A stretch of 64,000 nt of DNA from Micromonospora coriariae (GCF_900091455.1 NZ_LT607412.1:5332001-5396000); one strand, 5' to 3'. Positions 24,844-33,997 are shown, counted from the first letter of the stretch. Numbers and translations are program-made. The notes: a model not told the origin generated them from the sequence alone.

Positions 24844-25683
24844 GTGCCCACTCGGAGACATCTGCTGGTCACCGCCGCTGCCGCGACGGCGTCGCTGGTT
24901 GCGGCGGGGCAGGCCGCCCAGGCCGCGCCGGCCGCCGCCCTGCCTCAGGTCAACATGGAGGCGCTCATCAAGGCCGCGCAGATCGACCCGCGCCGCGCCG
25001 ACACCGCGATCACCGCGGGCAGCAAGGACAGCGTGCTCCAGGTGGAGCGGGCGTTGCAGGCACGGGGCCTGCTGTCCGCCACCTACGTCGACGGCCACTT
25101 CGGCACCAGCACCGTCGCGGCGTACGCCGCGTACCAGCGGTCGCTGGGGTATTCGGGGCTCGACGCCACCGGCCTGCCCGGGCTGACCTCGCTGCGCCTG
25201 CTCGGCGACCAGCGGTACACGGTGACCCTCCCGCTCTCGCCGGGCAGCAGGGTGTCCTTCCGCGGGGTCACCGTGAACACGCGCACCAGGGCCATGCTGC
25301 TGGAGGCGGAACGGCTGCTCGGTAGGCAGTTGGCCATCACGCAGGGCTCGTACAGCTCCGGCAACACGAGTTCCGCCGGCACGCACGACGGCGGCGGCGC
25401 GTTGGACCTCTCAGTGAGCGGCCTGACCACCACCTACCGCACCACGGTGGTCGCACAGTTGCGCCGGGTGGGCTTCGCGGCGTGGCTGCGCACGCCGTCG
25501 CAGGGCGACTGGCCGTACCACATCCACGCGATCGCGCTGGCGGACACCGACCAGTCGGCTGCCGCGCAGCACCAGGCCGGGGACTACTACCTGGGTCTCA
25601 ACGGGCTCGCCAACCGGGCCGCCGACGACGGGCCGGTCGTCACGCCCAAGCTGTCCTGGGAGGAGTACCAGCGAACGACCTGA
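24844..25683 (+). CDS. Exported peptidoglycan-binding protein with M15-like domain
   Basis: A 279-residue exported protein. PTRRHLLVTAAAATASLVAAG is a probable twin-arginine signal, with a PG_binding_1 domain next (about 50-115: SKDSVLQVERALQARG, VDGHFGTSTVAAYAAYQRSLG). The C-terminal part carries THDGGGALDLS and YHIHAI, the His/Asp and His-x-His zinc ligands of M15/VanY-type D-Ala-D-Ala peptidases, so it may trim cell-wall peptides. The GTG at 24844 is chosen because GGAGG lies 4 bases upstream and the signal starts there. An AT-rich stretch (about 24775-24800) looks like its promoter. Confidence 0.8.
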   Translation: MPTRRHLLVTAAAATASLVAAGQAAQAAPAAALPQVNMEALIKAAQIDPRRADTAITAGSKDSVLQVERALQARGLLSATYVDGHFGTSTVAAYAAYQRSLGYSGLDATGLPGLTSLRLLGDQRYTVTLPLSPGSRVSFRGVTVNTRTRAMLLEAERLLGRQLAITQGSYSSGNTSSAGTHDGGGALDLSVSGLTTTYRTTVVAQLRRVGFAAWLRTPSQGDWPYHIHAIALADTDQSAAAQHQAGDYYLGLNGLANRAADDGPVVTPKLSWEEYQRTT

Positions 25684-25716
25684 GCAGTGACGGACGGTGG
25701 TGGGCCGGATGGCCGC

Positions 25717-26696
25717 TCAGCGCAGCCGGCGGATGTCGCCGTACGCCCGGTAGAACCCACCTCGGCCCGACTCGCGGACCTCGGTCACCAGGTAGCGGGC
25801 ACCGGGCTCGCGGATGCCCTTGGGGAACTGCACCGACCAGTCGCGCCGGTAGCCGTCGGACATGACCTGGACCCGCGTCCGCCCCCGATCGGTCAGGCAC
25901 TGCACCACCACGCCCACCCCGACGTCGCTGGTCACCTCGACCACTGTCGGTTCCACGGTCCGCGGCGCCTGGCGGGGTGCCGTGACGTCCAGCACGTCCG
26001 GCACGTCACCGACCTGGGCCGCCCGGATCGCCGGCTCGCTGGCGTCGATGCAGGCCAGGTGGCCGCCGGTGGTGACGACGTAGAGCCGATCGCCGTGGTA
26101 CTGCATGGAGTACGCCGAGCCGCAGCCGGTGCCGAGCTTCCACAGCCGGGTGCCCGCCCCGTCGAAGCAGTAGATCGAGGACTGGCTGTCGCCGGCGAAC
26201 ACGAACCGGCCGCCCTCGGCGGTGGCACAGGAGAAGACCGGGGCGTCGCACCGGTAGCTGCGTTCGACCCGGCCGTCCTTGGCCAATTGCACCACCTCGC
26301 GGGTGCCCGTCCCGGCGAACACGCTGCCGCGCTCCTGCCACCCGAAGAGCACCGAACCGGTCGTGGTGTGCCAGAGCTCGCGGCCGGTACGCCAGTCGTA
26401 GCCGGTCACCCCCTGGGAATGGCCGTGGTAGAGCGCGTCGGTGTCGCAGCGCACCATCCATGCCGAACGGCCCCGCCCGCCTCGGCGCCAAAGGAACTCG
26501 TCCTCGTGGTCGATGGCGGCGATCCCACCGTCGGCGTCCGAGACGCCCAGGACGCCGTCGTGGATGTCCAGCCAGTAGATGTCGATCTCGGGGGCGATCG
26601 CGTACGCCACCCGGGGCGCCTTGCCGGAGAGGTCGTAGACGTTGCCGTCGTCGCAGCCCGCGTAAACCCAGGCGTCGTCGGCGACGATGCACTTCA
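25717..26696 (-). pseudogene. WGR/beta-propeller protein gene, 3' part, cut by IS607 element
   Basis: Encodes about 326 residues of repeated beta-propeller blades (CIVADDAWVYAGCDDGNVYDL, with similar units following), the C-terminal part of a WGR-domain propeller protein. The first codons join in frame to the fragment at 28739-29099 when the IS607 element is removed, giving DGVKC across the seam. The GTG at 26697 could in principle start a free-standing propeller. WGR proteins of this type have no established biochemical role. Confidence 0.8.
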
Positions 26697-26709
26697 CCGT
26701 TACCTTTCA

Positions 26710-28128
26710 CTAAGCATTTGACAGCGCGTGATCGGCAGCCGTCCGTTGCCGGACGACGTTGACCGGTTGGACCGGTCTAGACGCTTCGCGGCCCACTGCC
26801 CTGCCTGCGGGCGCAGGTCTTACGGGTCTTACACAGGCTCCACGTCCTGTTTTTGCGTCGCCCGGCAACTCCAGGTCGACGTGCCGCACGAGTGCGGCGA
26901 GATTCCGTGCGGCGTTGACGTCCCGGTCGAGGGACAGGTCACACGCGGTGCAGTCGAACGTGCGCTCGGCCAGCGACAGCTTGGGTTTCACTGTCTGGCA
27001 GCCAGAGCAGGTCTTGGAACTGGGGTACCACCGGTCAGCGATGTGTAGCGTGGCGCCGTACCAGCCAGCCTTGTAAGCCAGGTGCCGGCGCAGCGTCGCC
27101 GGGGCGGCGTCTGTCAGGGACCGGGCCAGCTTGCGGTTGCGGACCATTCCGGCCACATGCAGGTCCTCGACCACGACGGTGTCGAACTGCTGCGCGAGGC
27201 GGGTGGTGAGCTGGTGCCAGGAATCGGCACGGACGGCCTGCGCGGTGCCGTGCAGCCGGGCCACCGTCGCCTGCGCCCGGCACCACCGGTTCGACGGGGT
27301 TCGTTTCCGCTTGGCCACCGGGTCGTACGGTCCGACCTTGCGTGCGGCGCGGCGCTGCGCCTTGGCGAGCTTCTTCAACGCGGCTGTGAACGGCGCCGGG
27401 TTCGGCACCATCTCGCCGGTGGATAGCACCGCCAGGCGCTTGATCCCGACGTCCACCCCGACGACCCGCCCGGAGCGCGGCGCGTGCGTCGGGCGTCCGA
27501 CGGTGCGCCGCACGGCGACCTGGAACGAGCAGAACCATCGCCCGGCGGCCTCGGTGACCGTCGCGGACAGGATCTTCGCGGTACCGGCCTGTACCCGCCG
27601 GGACAGTTTGCGGGTCGACTCGTGGCTGCGGATACGGCCCAGACGGGGCAGCACCACATGCCGGTTGTCCGGGTCGAGACGGATCGCGCCGGTGGTGAAC
27701 CGTGCCGAGCGGCGGGCGTGCTTACGCTTGGGCCGGGGCCAACCCATCCGGCGGCCCTTACGGGCGCCGGTGCGCGAGGCGTGCCAGTTACCCAACGCCG
27801 CGGACAGGTTCGCCAACCCGGTGTTGTACGCCTCCTTCGAGCACTCATGCCACCACGGCGCGACCCACTGCTTGGCCTCGTTCCAGGTGCGTCGCAGGTC
27901 CGGCAATGACCAGCCCTGCCACGGCGTCAGGTCCGCCTCGGCCACGTCGTACGAAACCTCGGCGGCGCGTTGCGCCTTCACCGCGCAGGTCCGACGCAGC
28001 ATGTGGTTGTACGCGAACCGGGCCGCACCGGTGTTGCGGCGCAGACCGCCCACCTGCGCCTCGGTGGGGTCGAGTGCGAACTTGTACGCCTGCACGGCCC
28101 ACCCGGCCGGCGGTTCGTACCGCTTCAC
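26710..28128 (-). CDS. tnpB: TnpB RNA-guided nuclease (IS607 type)
   Basis: A 472-residue TnpB. RuvC residues are intact: Asp in GVDVGIKRLA (about 224), Glu in VVVEDLHVAGMVRN (about 320), Asp in LDRDVNAARN (about 400), with the CSGC...CTAC zinc finger between. Compared with the other TnpB in this window it has a longer N-terminal half and a basic, Pro/Arg-rich C-terminal tail of about 60 residues reaching the element end, where the omegaRNA is expected. It overlaps the recombinase gene by 4 bases. Confidence 0.92.
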   Translation of the reverse strand: MKRYEPPAGWAVQAYKFALDPTEAQVGGLRRNTGAARFAYNHMLRRTCAVKAQRAAEVSYDVAEADLTPWQGWSLPDLRRTWNEAKQWVAPWWHECSKEAYNTGLANLSAALGNWHASRTGARKGRRMGWPRPKRKHARRSARFTTGAIRLDPDNRHVVLPRLGRIRSHESTRKLSRRVQAGTAKILSATVTEAAGRWFCSFQVAVRRTVGRPTHAPRSGRVVGVDVGIKRLAVLSTGEMVPNPAPFTAALKKLAKAQRRAARKVGPYDPVAKRKRTPSNRWCRAQATVARLHGTAQAVRADSWHQLTTRLAQQFDTVVVEDLHVAGMVRNRKLARSLTDAAPATLRRHLAYKAGWYGATLHIADRWYPSSKTCSGCQTVKPKLSLAERTFDCTACDLSLDRDVNAARNLAALVRHVDLELPGDAKTGRGACVRPVRPAPAGRAVGREASRPVQPVNVVRQRTAADHALSNA

Positions 28129-28697
28129 GACTCGTTCCGGCCTGTTGCCGTGGCAACCGCGCGGCGCGCCCGGTTCGCCGCTGCGCGGCGGCCGTACAAC
28201 CGGGCGCGAAGGCGGGGCAGGATCTCCGTGACGTCGCGGACCAGGTCGTCATCAACCTCGGCGGGGTCGGCGACCAGAAGCCGGCGTTCCTGCGCAGCCA
28301 GCGCAGCCTCGACGTGCTCGGCGCCGAACCGGGCGAACCGATCCTGATGCTCCACCACGATGGTCGCCACGGCCGGGTCACGCAACAGGGCGAGGAACTT
28401 CTTGCGGTGCCCGTTCACGGACCCGACCTCGGTCACCACCCGGGAAGTAGTCATGCCTTGGCCTGAAGCCCACGCAGTGACCCGCGCCATCTGACGATCC
28501 AGGTCGGCCTTCTGATCAGCCGACGACACCCGGGCGTACACCACCACTACCCCTGCCGGGGCCGGGGCAGTGGGCGACTCCACCAGGATCAACCCGCCGA
28601 CCCGCCGAGCAGGCACGGGTAGCTTGCCCTCCCGGAACCAGCGATACGCCGTCACCGGGTGGACCCCTTCCCGCTTCGCCCACTCTTTCAAGCTCAC
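28125..28697 (-). CDS. tnpA: IS607-family serine recombinase (TnpA)
   Basis: A 190-residue transposase: N-terminal MerR-like HTH (SLKEWAKREGVHPVTAYRWFREGKLP, residues 2-27) and a serine-recombinase catalytic domain with the nucleophile Ser in YARVSSADQ (about 57) and conserved Arg/Asp (QDRFARFG). The GTG at 28697 gives the normal IS607 length; the longer frame upstream is host-gene sequence read through the element end. It should act as a tetramer and excise or insert the element at GG cores. Confidence 0.9.
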   Translation of the reverse strand: MSLKEWAKREGVHPVTAYRWFREGKLPVPARRVGGLILVESPTAPAPAGVVVVYARVSSADQKADLDRQMARVTAWASGQGMTTSRVVTEVGSVNGHRKKFLALLRDPAVATIVVEHQDRFARFGAEHVEAALAAQERRLLVADPAEVDDDLVRDVTEILPRLRARLYGRRAAANRARRAVATATGRNES

Positions 28698-28738
28698 AGT
28701 CGCATACTCTCGCGCACTCTCAAGCCTACTGTTGGCGA

Positions 28739-29099
28739 CCCCATCGGGGAGCCGGACCTGGCTGCGCACCCGGGCGTCGTGGCCGAGGGTGGTGATCACC
28801 CCGTGCTCGTTGCCCACCATGCAGTGCTGCTCGTCGACGAAGATGCCAAACGCGGGGGCGCCTGAGTAGTAGCGCCAGAGCACCGGGGCGGTGCGGGCCG
28901 TGGAGCGGGTGCTGACAATCTGCCGCCGGGAGACGCTGCGCTTCTGTCGGACGCCCGGGACGGCCGGCGCGTACCCCTTGCGGACCTTCTCCCCGATCTT
29001 CTTCGCCGCGGCCGCCCGCGCGCGGGCGTTGTCTGGAAAGACGCTCGCCTTGGCTTGTCCCTGGTCGCCGATCCGGCCGGCCGCGCTCGGGGGCGCCGC
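28739..29099 (-). pseudogene. WGR/beta-propeller protein gene, 5' remnant without start
   Basis: The frame contains the second half of a WGR domain (GRIGDQGQAKASVFPDN to EKVRKGYAPA), a linker and the first propeller strands, ending LPDGV at the IS607 junction. There is no ATG, GTG or TTG before the WGR half: the frame runs directly back into the TGA of the neighbouring secreted-protein gene, so about 25-40 N-terminal residues are missing, including the W of WGR. The gene has thus lost its start as well as being split. Confidence 0.7.
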
Positions 29100-30173
29100 T
29101 CAGTCGACGACTGGTGGTGCGGTCCTGGCCGCCTTGGCGAGCGCGGCGGCCGCCCCGGCGTACGGGTTGTAGCTGTAGGTGCGCGCCAGGCCGGCGGGGG
29201 TTGTGAAGTACTCGGCGGACACCTTCGCCGGGTCGCTGGCCAGCTCCCCGCGGGCGGGGAGGTCGTTGCCGTCGTCCCAGCCCCACGGCGCGTTGGCCGA
29301 GTTTGCCGAGCAGCTGAAGGTGCCGGTGCCACAGTCGCCGGAGGTGTCGCCGGCGAAGGTGCCGAGGCCGGCGAAGAGGCTCGCGTTGGCGCGCTGCGCC
29401 CACAGGCCGCCGGCGTCGAAGATGTCGATCAGCCGATACCGCACGTCGCGGTCGTTGCCGTTGCTCGGCGTCTCGGCGACGGTGGACGGGTAGTAGATCA
29501 GGCCGTCGCCGTTGATGGCGTACTGCGGGTAGGCCTTCAGACCGTGGCCCTGCGCCTCCTGCGCCGTCACCGGGTGCTGGAACGTGTCGTGCGGGGACGC
29601 CTGGAACTGCAGGGTGCCGTCGATGCTCTCACGCCCACTGGTCCAGGTGCTGCCGGCCGGCGTGTACGAGTAGAAGTCGCTGTTTGCGACGGTGACCGCG
29701 CCGCGCAGGACGCCGTACGTGGAGCTGTCGCGCTCGATCGCGAACAGCACGCCCTCACCGTCGTTCTCGTGCTCGGTCTCGAAGAACGGGTGGTCCGTCC
29801 AGTCCCGAGGGTGGAAGAACAGGTAGGTGATGTACCAGTGGGTGCTGGTCTCCACCACGGAGTAGTACGCGTGCGCGGCGAGTGCCGTCCCGGCCTGGCC
29901 GGTCCGGTCCCAGTTGTTGCGCCCGTTCAGGTCACCGTCGAAGTCGACCTTGGCGATGTAGTCGGACTGACCGCCCAGGGCGTGGCTGCCGGTGGCGTCG
30001 ACGTCCTGGTAATGGATGGGCGCCCAGCGAAGGGCCAGCGCGGCCCGGCTGATAGCGGCGCCGGCGGGCACCGGCGCCGCGAGCTGCGCTGCGACCAGCG
30101 CCCCCGCGGCGCCGGCCGCCGTCAGCACCCTCGCCACCCAGGTTCGCCGGGTCCTGCTGCTTCGGTCGCGCAT
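29100..30173 (-). CDS. Secreted NPP1/VPS62-like protein
   Basis: A 357-residue exported protein with a Sec signal peptide (RRTWVARVLTAAG...AGAAI, about 1-40). The mature part has YSVVETSTHWYITYLFFHPRDWTD and HENDGEGVLFAIERD, a pattern reminiscent of the HRHDWE heptad of NPP1 proteins and of VPS62-type domains. The conserved Asp/Glu/His suggest metal binding. No activity can be assigned. Its stop directly abuts the truncated WGR remnant, so its C-terminus may lie at an old deletion point. Confidence 0.6.
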   Translation of the reverse strand: MRDRSSRTRRTWVARVLTAAGAAGALVAAQLAAPVPAGAAISRAALALRWAPIHYQDVDATGSHALGGQSDYIAKVDFDGDLNGRNNWDRTGQAGTALAAHAYYSVVETSTHWYITYLFFHPRDWTDHPFFETEHENDGEGVLFAIERDSSTYGVLRGAVTVANSDFYSYTPAGSTWTSGRESIDGTLQFQASPHDTFQHPVTAQEAQGHGLKAYPQYAINGDGLIYYPSTVAETPSNGNDRDVRYRLIDIFDAGGLWAQRANASLFAGLGTFAGDTSGDCGTGTFSCSANSANAPWGWDDGNDLPARGELASDPAKVSAEYFTTPAGLARTYSYNPYAGAAAALAKAARTAPPVVD

Positions 30174-30184
30174 GATGTGCTCCT

Positions 30185-30231
30185 GCGTCCGGTACGGATA
30201 GATCGCTATGGATCATCGGGGTACCGGACGC
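30185..30231. repeat. Long inverted repeat in the 5' region of the secreted-protein gene
   Basis: GCGTCCGGTAC (30185-30195) and GTACCGGACGC (30221-30231) are perfect 11-bp arms around 25 bases. It lies just upstream of the secreted-protein start and downstream of the methyltransferase stop, so it may be a terminator for the latter or a leader structure for the former. Confidence 0.45.
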
Positions 30232-30280
30232 CCGGAGCGTGTCCGTGCGGCGAAGAGAAAATAGATGATATTCGAAAGAT

Positions 30281-31078
30281 TCAGGGCTTGCGGGCCACCG
30301 CGCCGTACGCGTCGATCCCCTCGGCGTCGACGTCGTCCGGGCGCCACAGCGGGATCGGCACCAGGCCGGTCTCCACCATCGTCAGCCCGGAGAAGCAACT
30401 GGCGAGCTCCTCCGGGCTGCGCAGGATGTACGGGACGCCGCCGTTCTCCGCCAGCCGCTCGGCGCCGGACACCACCGCCGGGCTGGTGTTGGTGCCGTCC
30501 CACAGCACCAGGTGGCTGCCGGACGTGGTGGCGTCCATCGTCCGCCCGACGATCGAGCGCACCACGGCCAGGTCGGGCTCGTAGCCCATCACGCCCATGT
30601 ACATCACGGCGATGGGCTGGTCGAAGTCCAGCGTCTGCGCCGCCTCGGCGAGGATCTTCTCCGGGTCGTGGTAGTCGGCGTGCACGTAGGTGGTGACGCC
30701 CTCGGAGGTCGTGCTGGCCAGCAGCGCCCGGGCGTGCACGAGGACCATCGGGTCGTTGTCGACGTAGACGATCCGCGACTCGGGCGCGATCCCCTGGGCG
30801 ACCGCGTGGGTGTTCTGCATGGTGGGCAGGCCGGTGCCGATGTCCAGGAACTGCCGGATGCCCGCCTCGGCGGCCAGATAGCGTACGGCCCGCACCAGGA
30901 ACCCGCGGGACTGCTGTGCCATGACGACGATCTCCGGGTAGACCTCGGCCACGGCGTCGCCGGCCGCCCGGTCGGCCTGGAAGTTGTCCTTGCCGCCCAT
31001 CCAGTAGTTCCAGATCCGCGCCGCGTGCGGCACCTCGGGCTCAAGCTTCGCTGCGAGTTCGGCATCCGGGCCGGCCAT
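30281..31078 (-). CDS. SAM-dependent methyltransferase (DUF574)
   Basis: A 265-residue DUF574/Methyltransf_19 protein. The family signature VPHAARIWNYWMGGKDNF (about 16-33), the SAM-binding motif FLDIGTGLPT (about 78) and IVYVDNDPMVLVHARALL are clear. This large actinobacterial family has many paralogues per genome, some in secondary-metabolite clusters, but substrates are mostly unknown. It is a single gene here, followed by a long inverted repeat. Confidence 0.9.
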   Translation of the reverse strand: MAGPDAELAAKLEPEVPHAARIWNYWMGGKDNFQADRAAGDAVAEVYPEIVVMAQQSRGFLVRAVRYLAAEAGIRQFLDIGTGLPTMQNTHAVAQGIAPESRIVYVDNDPMVLVHARALLASTTSEGVTTYVHADYHDPEKILAEAAQTLDFDQPIAVMYMGVMGYEPDLAVVRSIVGRTMDATTSGSHLVLWDGTNTSPAVVSGAERLAENGGVPYILRSPEELASCFSGLTMVETGLVPIPLWRPDDVDAEGIDAYGAVARKP

Positions 31079-31191
31079 GCCAGGCTCCTATCGAAGGTTC
31101 GTCGGACTGCGGACCGCCGCTGCGGTACGACCGGAATCGTAGCCGGGCGTCCACTATCGACGGTGAACGGCCGGACCGGACGGAGCAGACG

Positions 31192-31572
31192 TCACGGTGC
31201 GTCGACGACCTCGCGACCGAGGGGCCAGAACGCGGCCGGGACGAGCTTGAAGTTGGCGATGCCGAACGGGATCCCGATGATCGTGACGCAGAGGGCGATG
31301 CCGGCGATGACGTGGGACAGGGCGAGCCACCAGCCCGCCAGCACCACCCACAGGATGTTCGCCAGCCCGGAGGCGACACCCGCGCCCGGCTTGGGCACGA
31401 GCGTGCGGCCGAACGGCCACAGCGAGTAGACGGCGAGGCGCAGCGACGCGACGCCGAAGGGGATGGTGATGACCAGGACGAAGCAGATCAGCGCGGCGAT
31501 GCCGTAGCCGACCGCCAGCACGATGCCACCGCCGAAGATGAGCCACAGCACGTTCAGTACGAAGCGAATCAC
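31192..31572 (-). CDS. YccF-domain membrane protein
   Basis: A 126-residue protein with two YccF domains in tandem (LNVLWLIFGGG and ANILWVVLAGWW), each forming two transmembrane helices ending in IPFGVASL and IPFGIANF. The repeat of ITIPFG/IGIPFG is diagnostic. Function unknown; homologues occur as small inner-membrane proteins. The GTG start overlaps the ROK stop (GTGA), so the two are probably co-translated even though their roles look unrelated. Confidence 0.88.
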   Translation of the reverse strand: MIRFVLNVLWLIFGGGIVLAVGYGIAALICFVLVITIPFGVASLRLAVYSLWPFGRTLVPKPGAGVASGLANILWVVLAGWWLALSHVIAGIALCVTIIGIPFGIANFKLVPAAFWPLGREVVDAP

Positions 31573-32729
31573 CCTTCCAGCATGAGCGACGCTCGCCACC
31601 GGCCAGTTCGCTGAGGAAGGGATGGAGTGGAGTTCGAGAGCGGGGCAAGATCCGGGATGCCGTAGTGCTCGTCGAGGACCTGCATGGCGGCGCCGGCGGC
31701 GATCGCGTCCGCGCCGAGGCTCGACAGGGCCACGTCCGTGCTGAGCCAGTCCCTGCGCCGCGCGTCCGCCCGGACGGCCCGCTCGACCGCGGCGAGGTAG
31801 GTGTCCGCGTGCCGCAGGAGATCCGCGCCCGCCAGCACCACGTGGGCGAGGTCGAGGGTCTGGAGCAGGTTGACGACGCCGATCGCCAGGACGCGGGCCG
31901 CGCGGGGGATGTCTCCCGCGTCGGCGGCCTGGTTGTGGACGATCTCCAGGCAGCCGTGGCGTCCGCAGACGCAGAGCGGCCCGTCCAGATCGACGACCGT
32001 GTGGCCGAACTCTCCGGCGTTGGTGTGTGCGCCACGGTGTGCGGCGCCGCCCAGCCAGAAGCCGCCGCCGATGCCCGACTCGACCATGATGAGGGCCGCG
32101 TCGCCGAACGTCCCGCCATGACGCCATGCCTCGGCCGTGATCCCCGCGGCGACGTCCTTGTCGAGATGGACCGGCAGGCCCAGGTACGCCTCGGCGAGCT
32201 CGCGCAGCGGTACGTCGTGCCAGTGCCGCAGACCGTGCGCGTCACGGACCAGGCCATGCTGGTGGTCCAGGGGGCCGATCATTCCGAGCCCCACGCCGGT
32301 CAGTCGGCCGCGCAGGTCGTTGCCGCTGGAGATGGCGTCGACGCCGGACTTCAGGGTGTGCAGAAGCTGCTCGGGAGTGAAGTCGCCGGGTAGCGGGCTG
32401 ACCGCCGAGTGGTGCACGGTGCCGGCCAGGTCGACCAGGACCAGTCGCAGCGTGCGTCGGGCGACGTGGGCGCCGATGGCGTACCGGCTGTCGGGGACCA
32501 GTTCGTAGACCATCGCGGGTTTGCCGACGGAGGCGCGGCGGACACCGGCGGACCGGATCAGGCCGTCGGCGGTCAGGCGGGCGATGACCTTGGAGACGGC
32601 CTGCGGGGTCAGGCCGGTGGCGTTGACGACGGTGGACCGCTCGAACGTCCGCGCGGTACGTCCCACCGCCATGACGAGCGCCTGGTTGTAGCCGCGCAGG
32701 AACGTCACGTCGGCTGTGGTGCGGGTCAT
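31569..32729 (-). CDS. ROK-family transcriptional regulator
   Basis: A 386-residue ROK regulator: N-terminal winged helix (about 15-75, VVNATGLTPQAVSKVIARL) fused to a sugar-kinase-like domain. It keeps the zinc motif CVCGRHGCLE (about 235) and the ESGIGGGFWLGG segment. ROK repressors sense sugars or their phosphates. It is divergent from an MFS gene, with a dyad between them that is the likely operator, so it probably represses that transporter and itself. Confidence 0.9.
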   Translation of the reverse strand: MTRTTADVTFLRGYNQALVMAVGRTARTFERSTVVNATGLTPQAVSKVIARLTADGLIRSAGVRRASVGKPAMVYELVPDSRYAIGAHVARRTLRLVLVDLAGTVHHSAVSPLPGDFTPEQLLHTLKSGVDAISSGNDLRGRLTGVGLGMIGPLDHQHGLVRDAHGLRHWHDVPLRELAEAYLGLPVHLDKDVAAGITAEAWRHGGTFGDAALIMVESGIGGGFWLGGAAHRGAHTNAGEFGHTVVDLDGPLCVCGRHGCLEIVHNQAADAGDIPRAARVLAIGVVNLLQTLDLAHVVLAGADLLRHADTYLAAVERAVRADARRRDWLSTDVALSSLGADAIAAGAAMQVLDEHYGIPDLAPLSNSTPSLPQRTGRWRASLMLEG

Positions 32730-32745
32730 CTCACCACCCTATTAC

Positions 32746-32758
32746 GCAACGCTGTTGC
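32746..32758. promoter_or_regulatory. Dyad in the ROK/MFS divergent promoter
   Basis: GCAAC-GCT-GTTGC, 5-bp perfect arms with a 3-base centre, lies 17 bases from the ROK start and 13 from the MFS start. An AT-rich stretch (about 32739-32765) surrounds it. The likely binding site of the ROK regulator. Confidence 0.6.
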
Positions 32759-32770
32759 TAAATTCTCCCC

Positions 32771-33997
32771 GTGCATGGATTGAGCAGAGGCCGACGCCTG
32801 GCCGCGGTCGTCGCCCTGGCCCTCGGTGGCGTCGCGGTCGGCCTGACCGAGTTCGTGGCGATGGGCCTGCTGCCCGAGATCGCGCGCGGCCTGCTGCCCG
32901 AGCAGTACGCCCAGTCGTCGTCGGGCGCGGTGGCCCGGGCCGGCTGGATGATCACCGCCTACGCGCTCGGTGTGGTCGTCGGCGCGCCCCTGATCGCCGC
33001 CCTGAGCGCGCGCGTACCCCGCAAGAGGCTCGTGCTCGGGCTGCTCGTCCTCTTCGTGGTCGGCACCGTCGCGTCCGCGGTCGCCCCGACGTTCGGCCTG
33101 GTGCTGGTGGCGCGGTTCGTCGCGGCGCTGCCGCACGGTGCGTACTTCGGTGCGGCCGGCCTGCTCGCGGCGGCCCTGATGGGTCCGGGCAGGGAGGCCC
33201 GCGGCTTCGCCACCGTGCTCAGCGGGCTGACCGCGGCCAACGTGGTGGGCGTACCGCTGATCACCCGGCTCGGTCAGGCGGCCGGCTGGCGCACCGCCTA
33301 CCTGGTCATCGCCGGGGTCTTCCTGCTCACCCTGCTGGCGGTGCTGGCGGTCGTCCCGGAGGTCGCCGCGGCGGCGGGCGGCTCGCCGGGCGCCGAACTG
33401 AGGGCGCTGCGGACCTCGCAGGTCTGGCTGGTCGCGGCGACGGGCGCGGTCGGCTTCGCCGGGTTCTTCGCGGTCGACTCCTACATCGCGCCGGTCACCA
33501 CCGACGTCGCCGGGCTCTCGGCCGCGACGGTGCCGTGGGCGCTGGTGGCGGTGGGGCTCGGCATGACTGTCGGCAACGCCCTGGGAGGCTGGCTCGCGGA
33601 CCGGGACCTTCGCCGGAGCATGATCATCGGCTTCGTCGCGATGATCGCGAGCATCGCCGTGTTCAGCCTCGTCGCGTCGACCCGCGCCGGCCTGTTCGTG
33701 GGCGCGTTCCTGGTCGGCGCGACCAGTCTCTATCTGGGTCCGGTGCTGCAGGCGCGGCTGATCACCGTCGCCCCGGGTGCCCAGCTGATGGGTGCAGCGG
33801 TCAACCAGTCGGCCATGAACATCGCGAACAGCCTGGGCGCTGCCCTGGGCAGCGTCGCCATCGCCGCCGGGCTCGGCTATCTCGCACCCGCCCGGGTGGG
33901 CCTGGCCCTGGCGGTCCTCGGGCTGGTCCTGGCCGGCGTCAGCCTCGCCGCCGACCGACGCTCGCGCGAACCAGAACCGGTCGCCGTCGCGCACTGA
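32771..33997 (+). CDS. MFS transporter (DHA1, AraJ/sugar-efflux-like)
   Basis: A 408-residue 12-helix major facilitator. The helix 1 motif GLTEFVAMGLLPEIA and the 2-3 loop SARVPRKRLVLG match the DHA1 subfamily that includes AraJ and CmlR-type exporters of sugars and drugs. Divergent ROK control suggests efflux of a sugar or glycoside. The GTG at 32771 starts just after the dyad; the message is probably nearly leaderless. Confidence 0.88.
   Translation: MHGLSRGRRLAAVVALALGGVAVGLTEFVAMGLLPEIARGLLPEQYAQSSSGAVARAGWMITAYALGVVVGAPLIAALSARVPRKRLVLGLLVLFVVGTVASAVAPTFGLVLVARFVAALPHGAYFGAAGLLAAALMGPGREARGFATVLSGLTAANVVGVPLITRLGQAAGWRTAYLVIAGVFLLTLLAVLAVVPEVAAAAGGSPGAELRALRTSQVWLVAATGAVGFAGFFAVDSYIAPVTTDVAGLSAATVPWALVAVGLGMTVGNALGGWLADRDLRRSMIIGFVAMIASIAVFSLVASTRAGLFVGAFLVGATSLYLGPVLQARLITVAPGAQLMGAAVNQSAMNIANSLGAALGSVAIAAGLGYLAPARVGLALAVLGLVLAGVSLAADRRSREPEPVAVAH

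Larger units (their letters stand above)
26697..28738 (-). mobile_element. IS607-family element (tnpA-tnpB), 2,042 bp
   Basis: Carries a MerR-HTH serine recombinase gene and tnpB, overlapping by ATGA, the standard IS607 arrangement. It sits inside the propeller gene. The minus-strand flanks share GGT (28740-28738 and 26698-26696), consistent with crossover at a GG core and no target duplication as IS607 elements use; net removal of this span restores the host frame. The exact end is uncertain by 2-3 bases because of the shared core. Confidence 0.88.
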
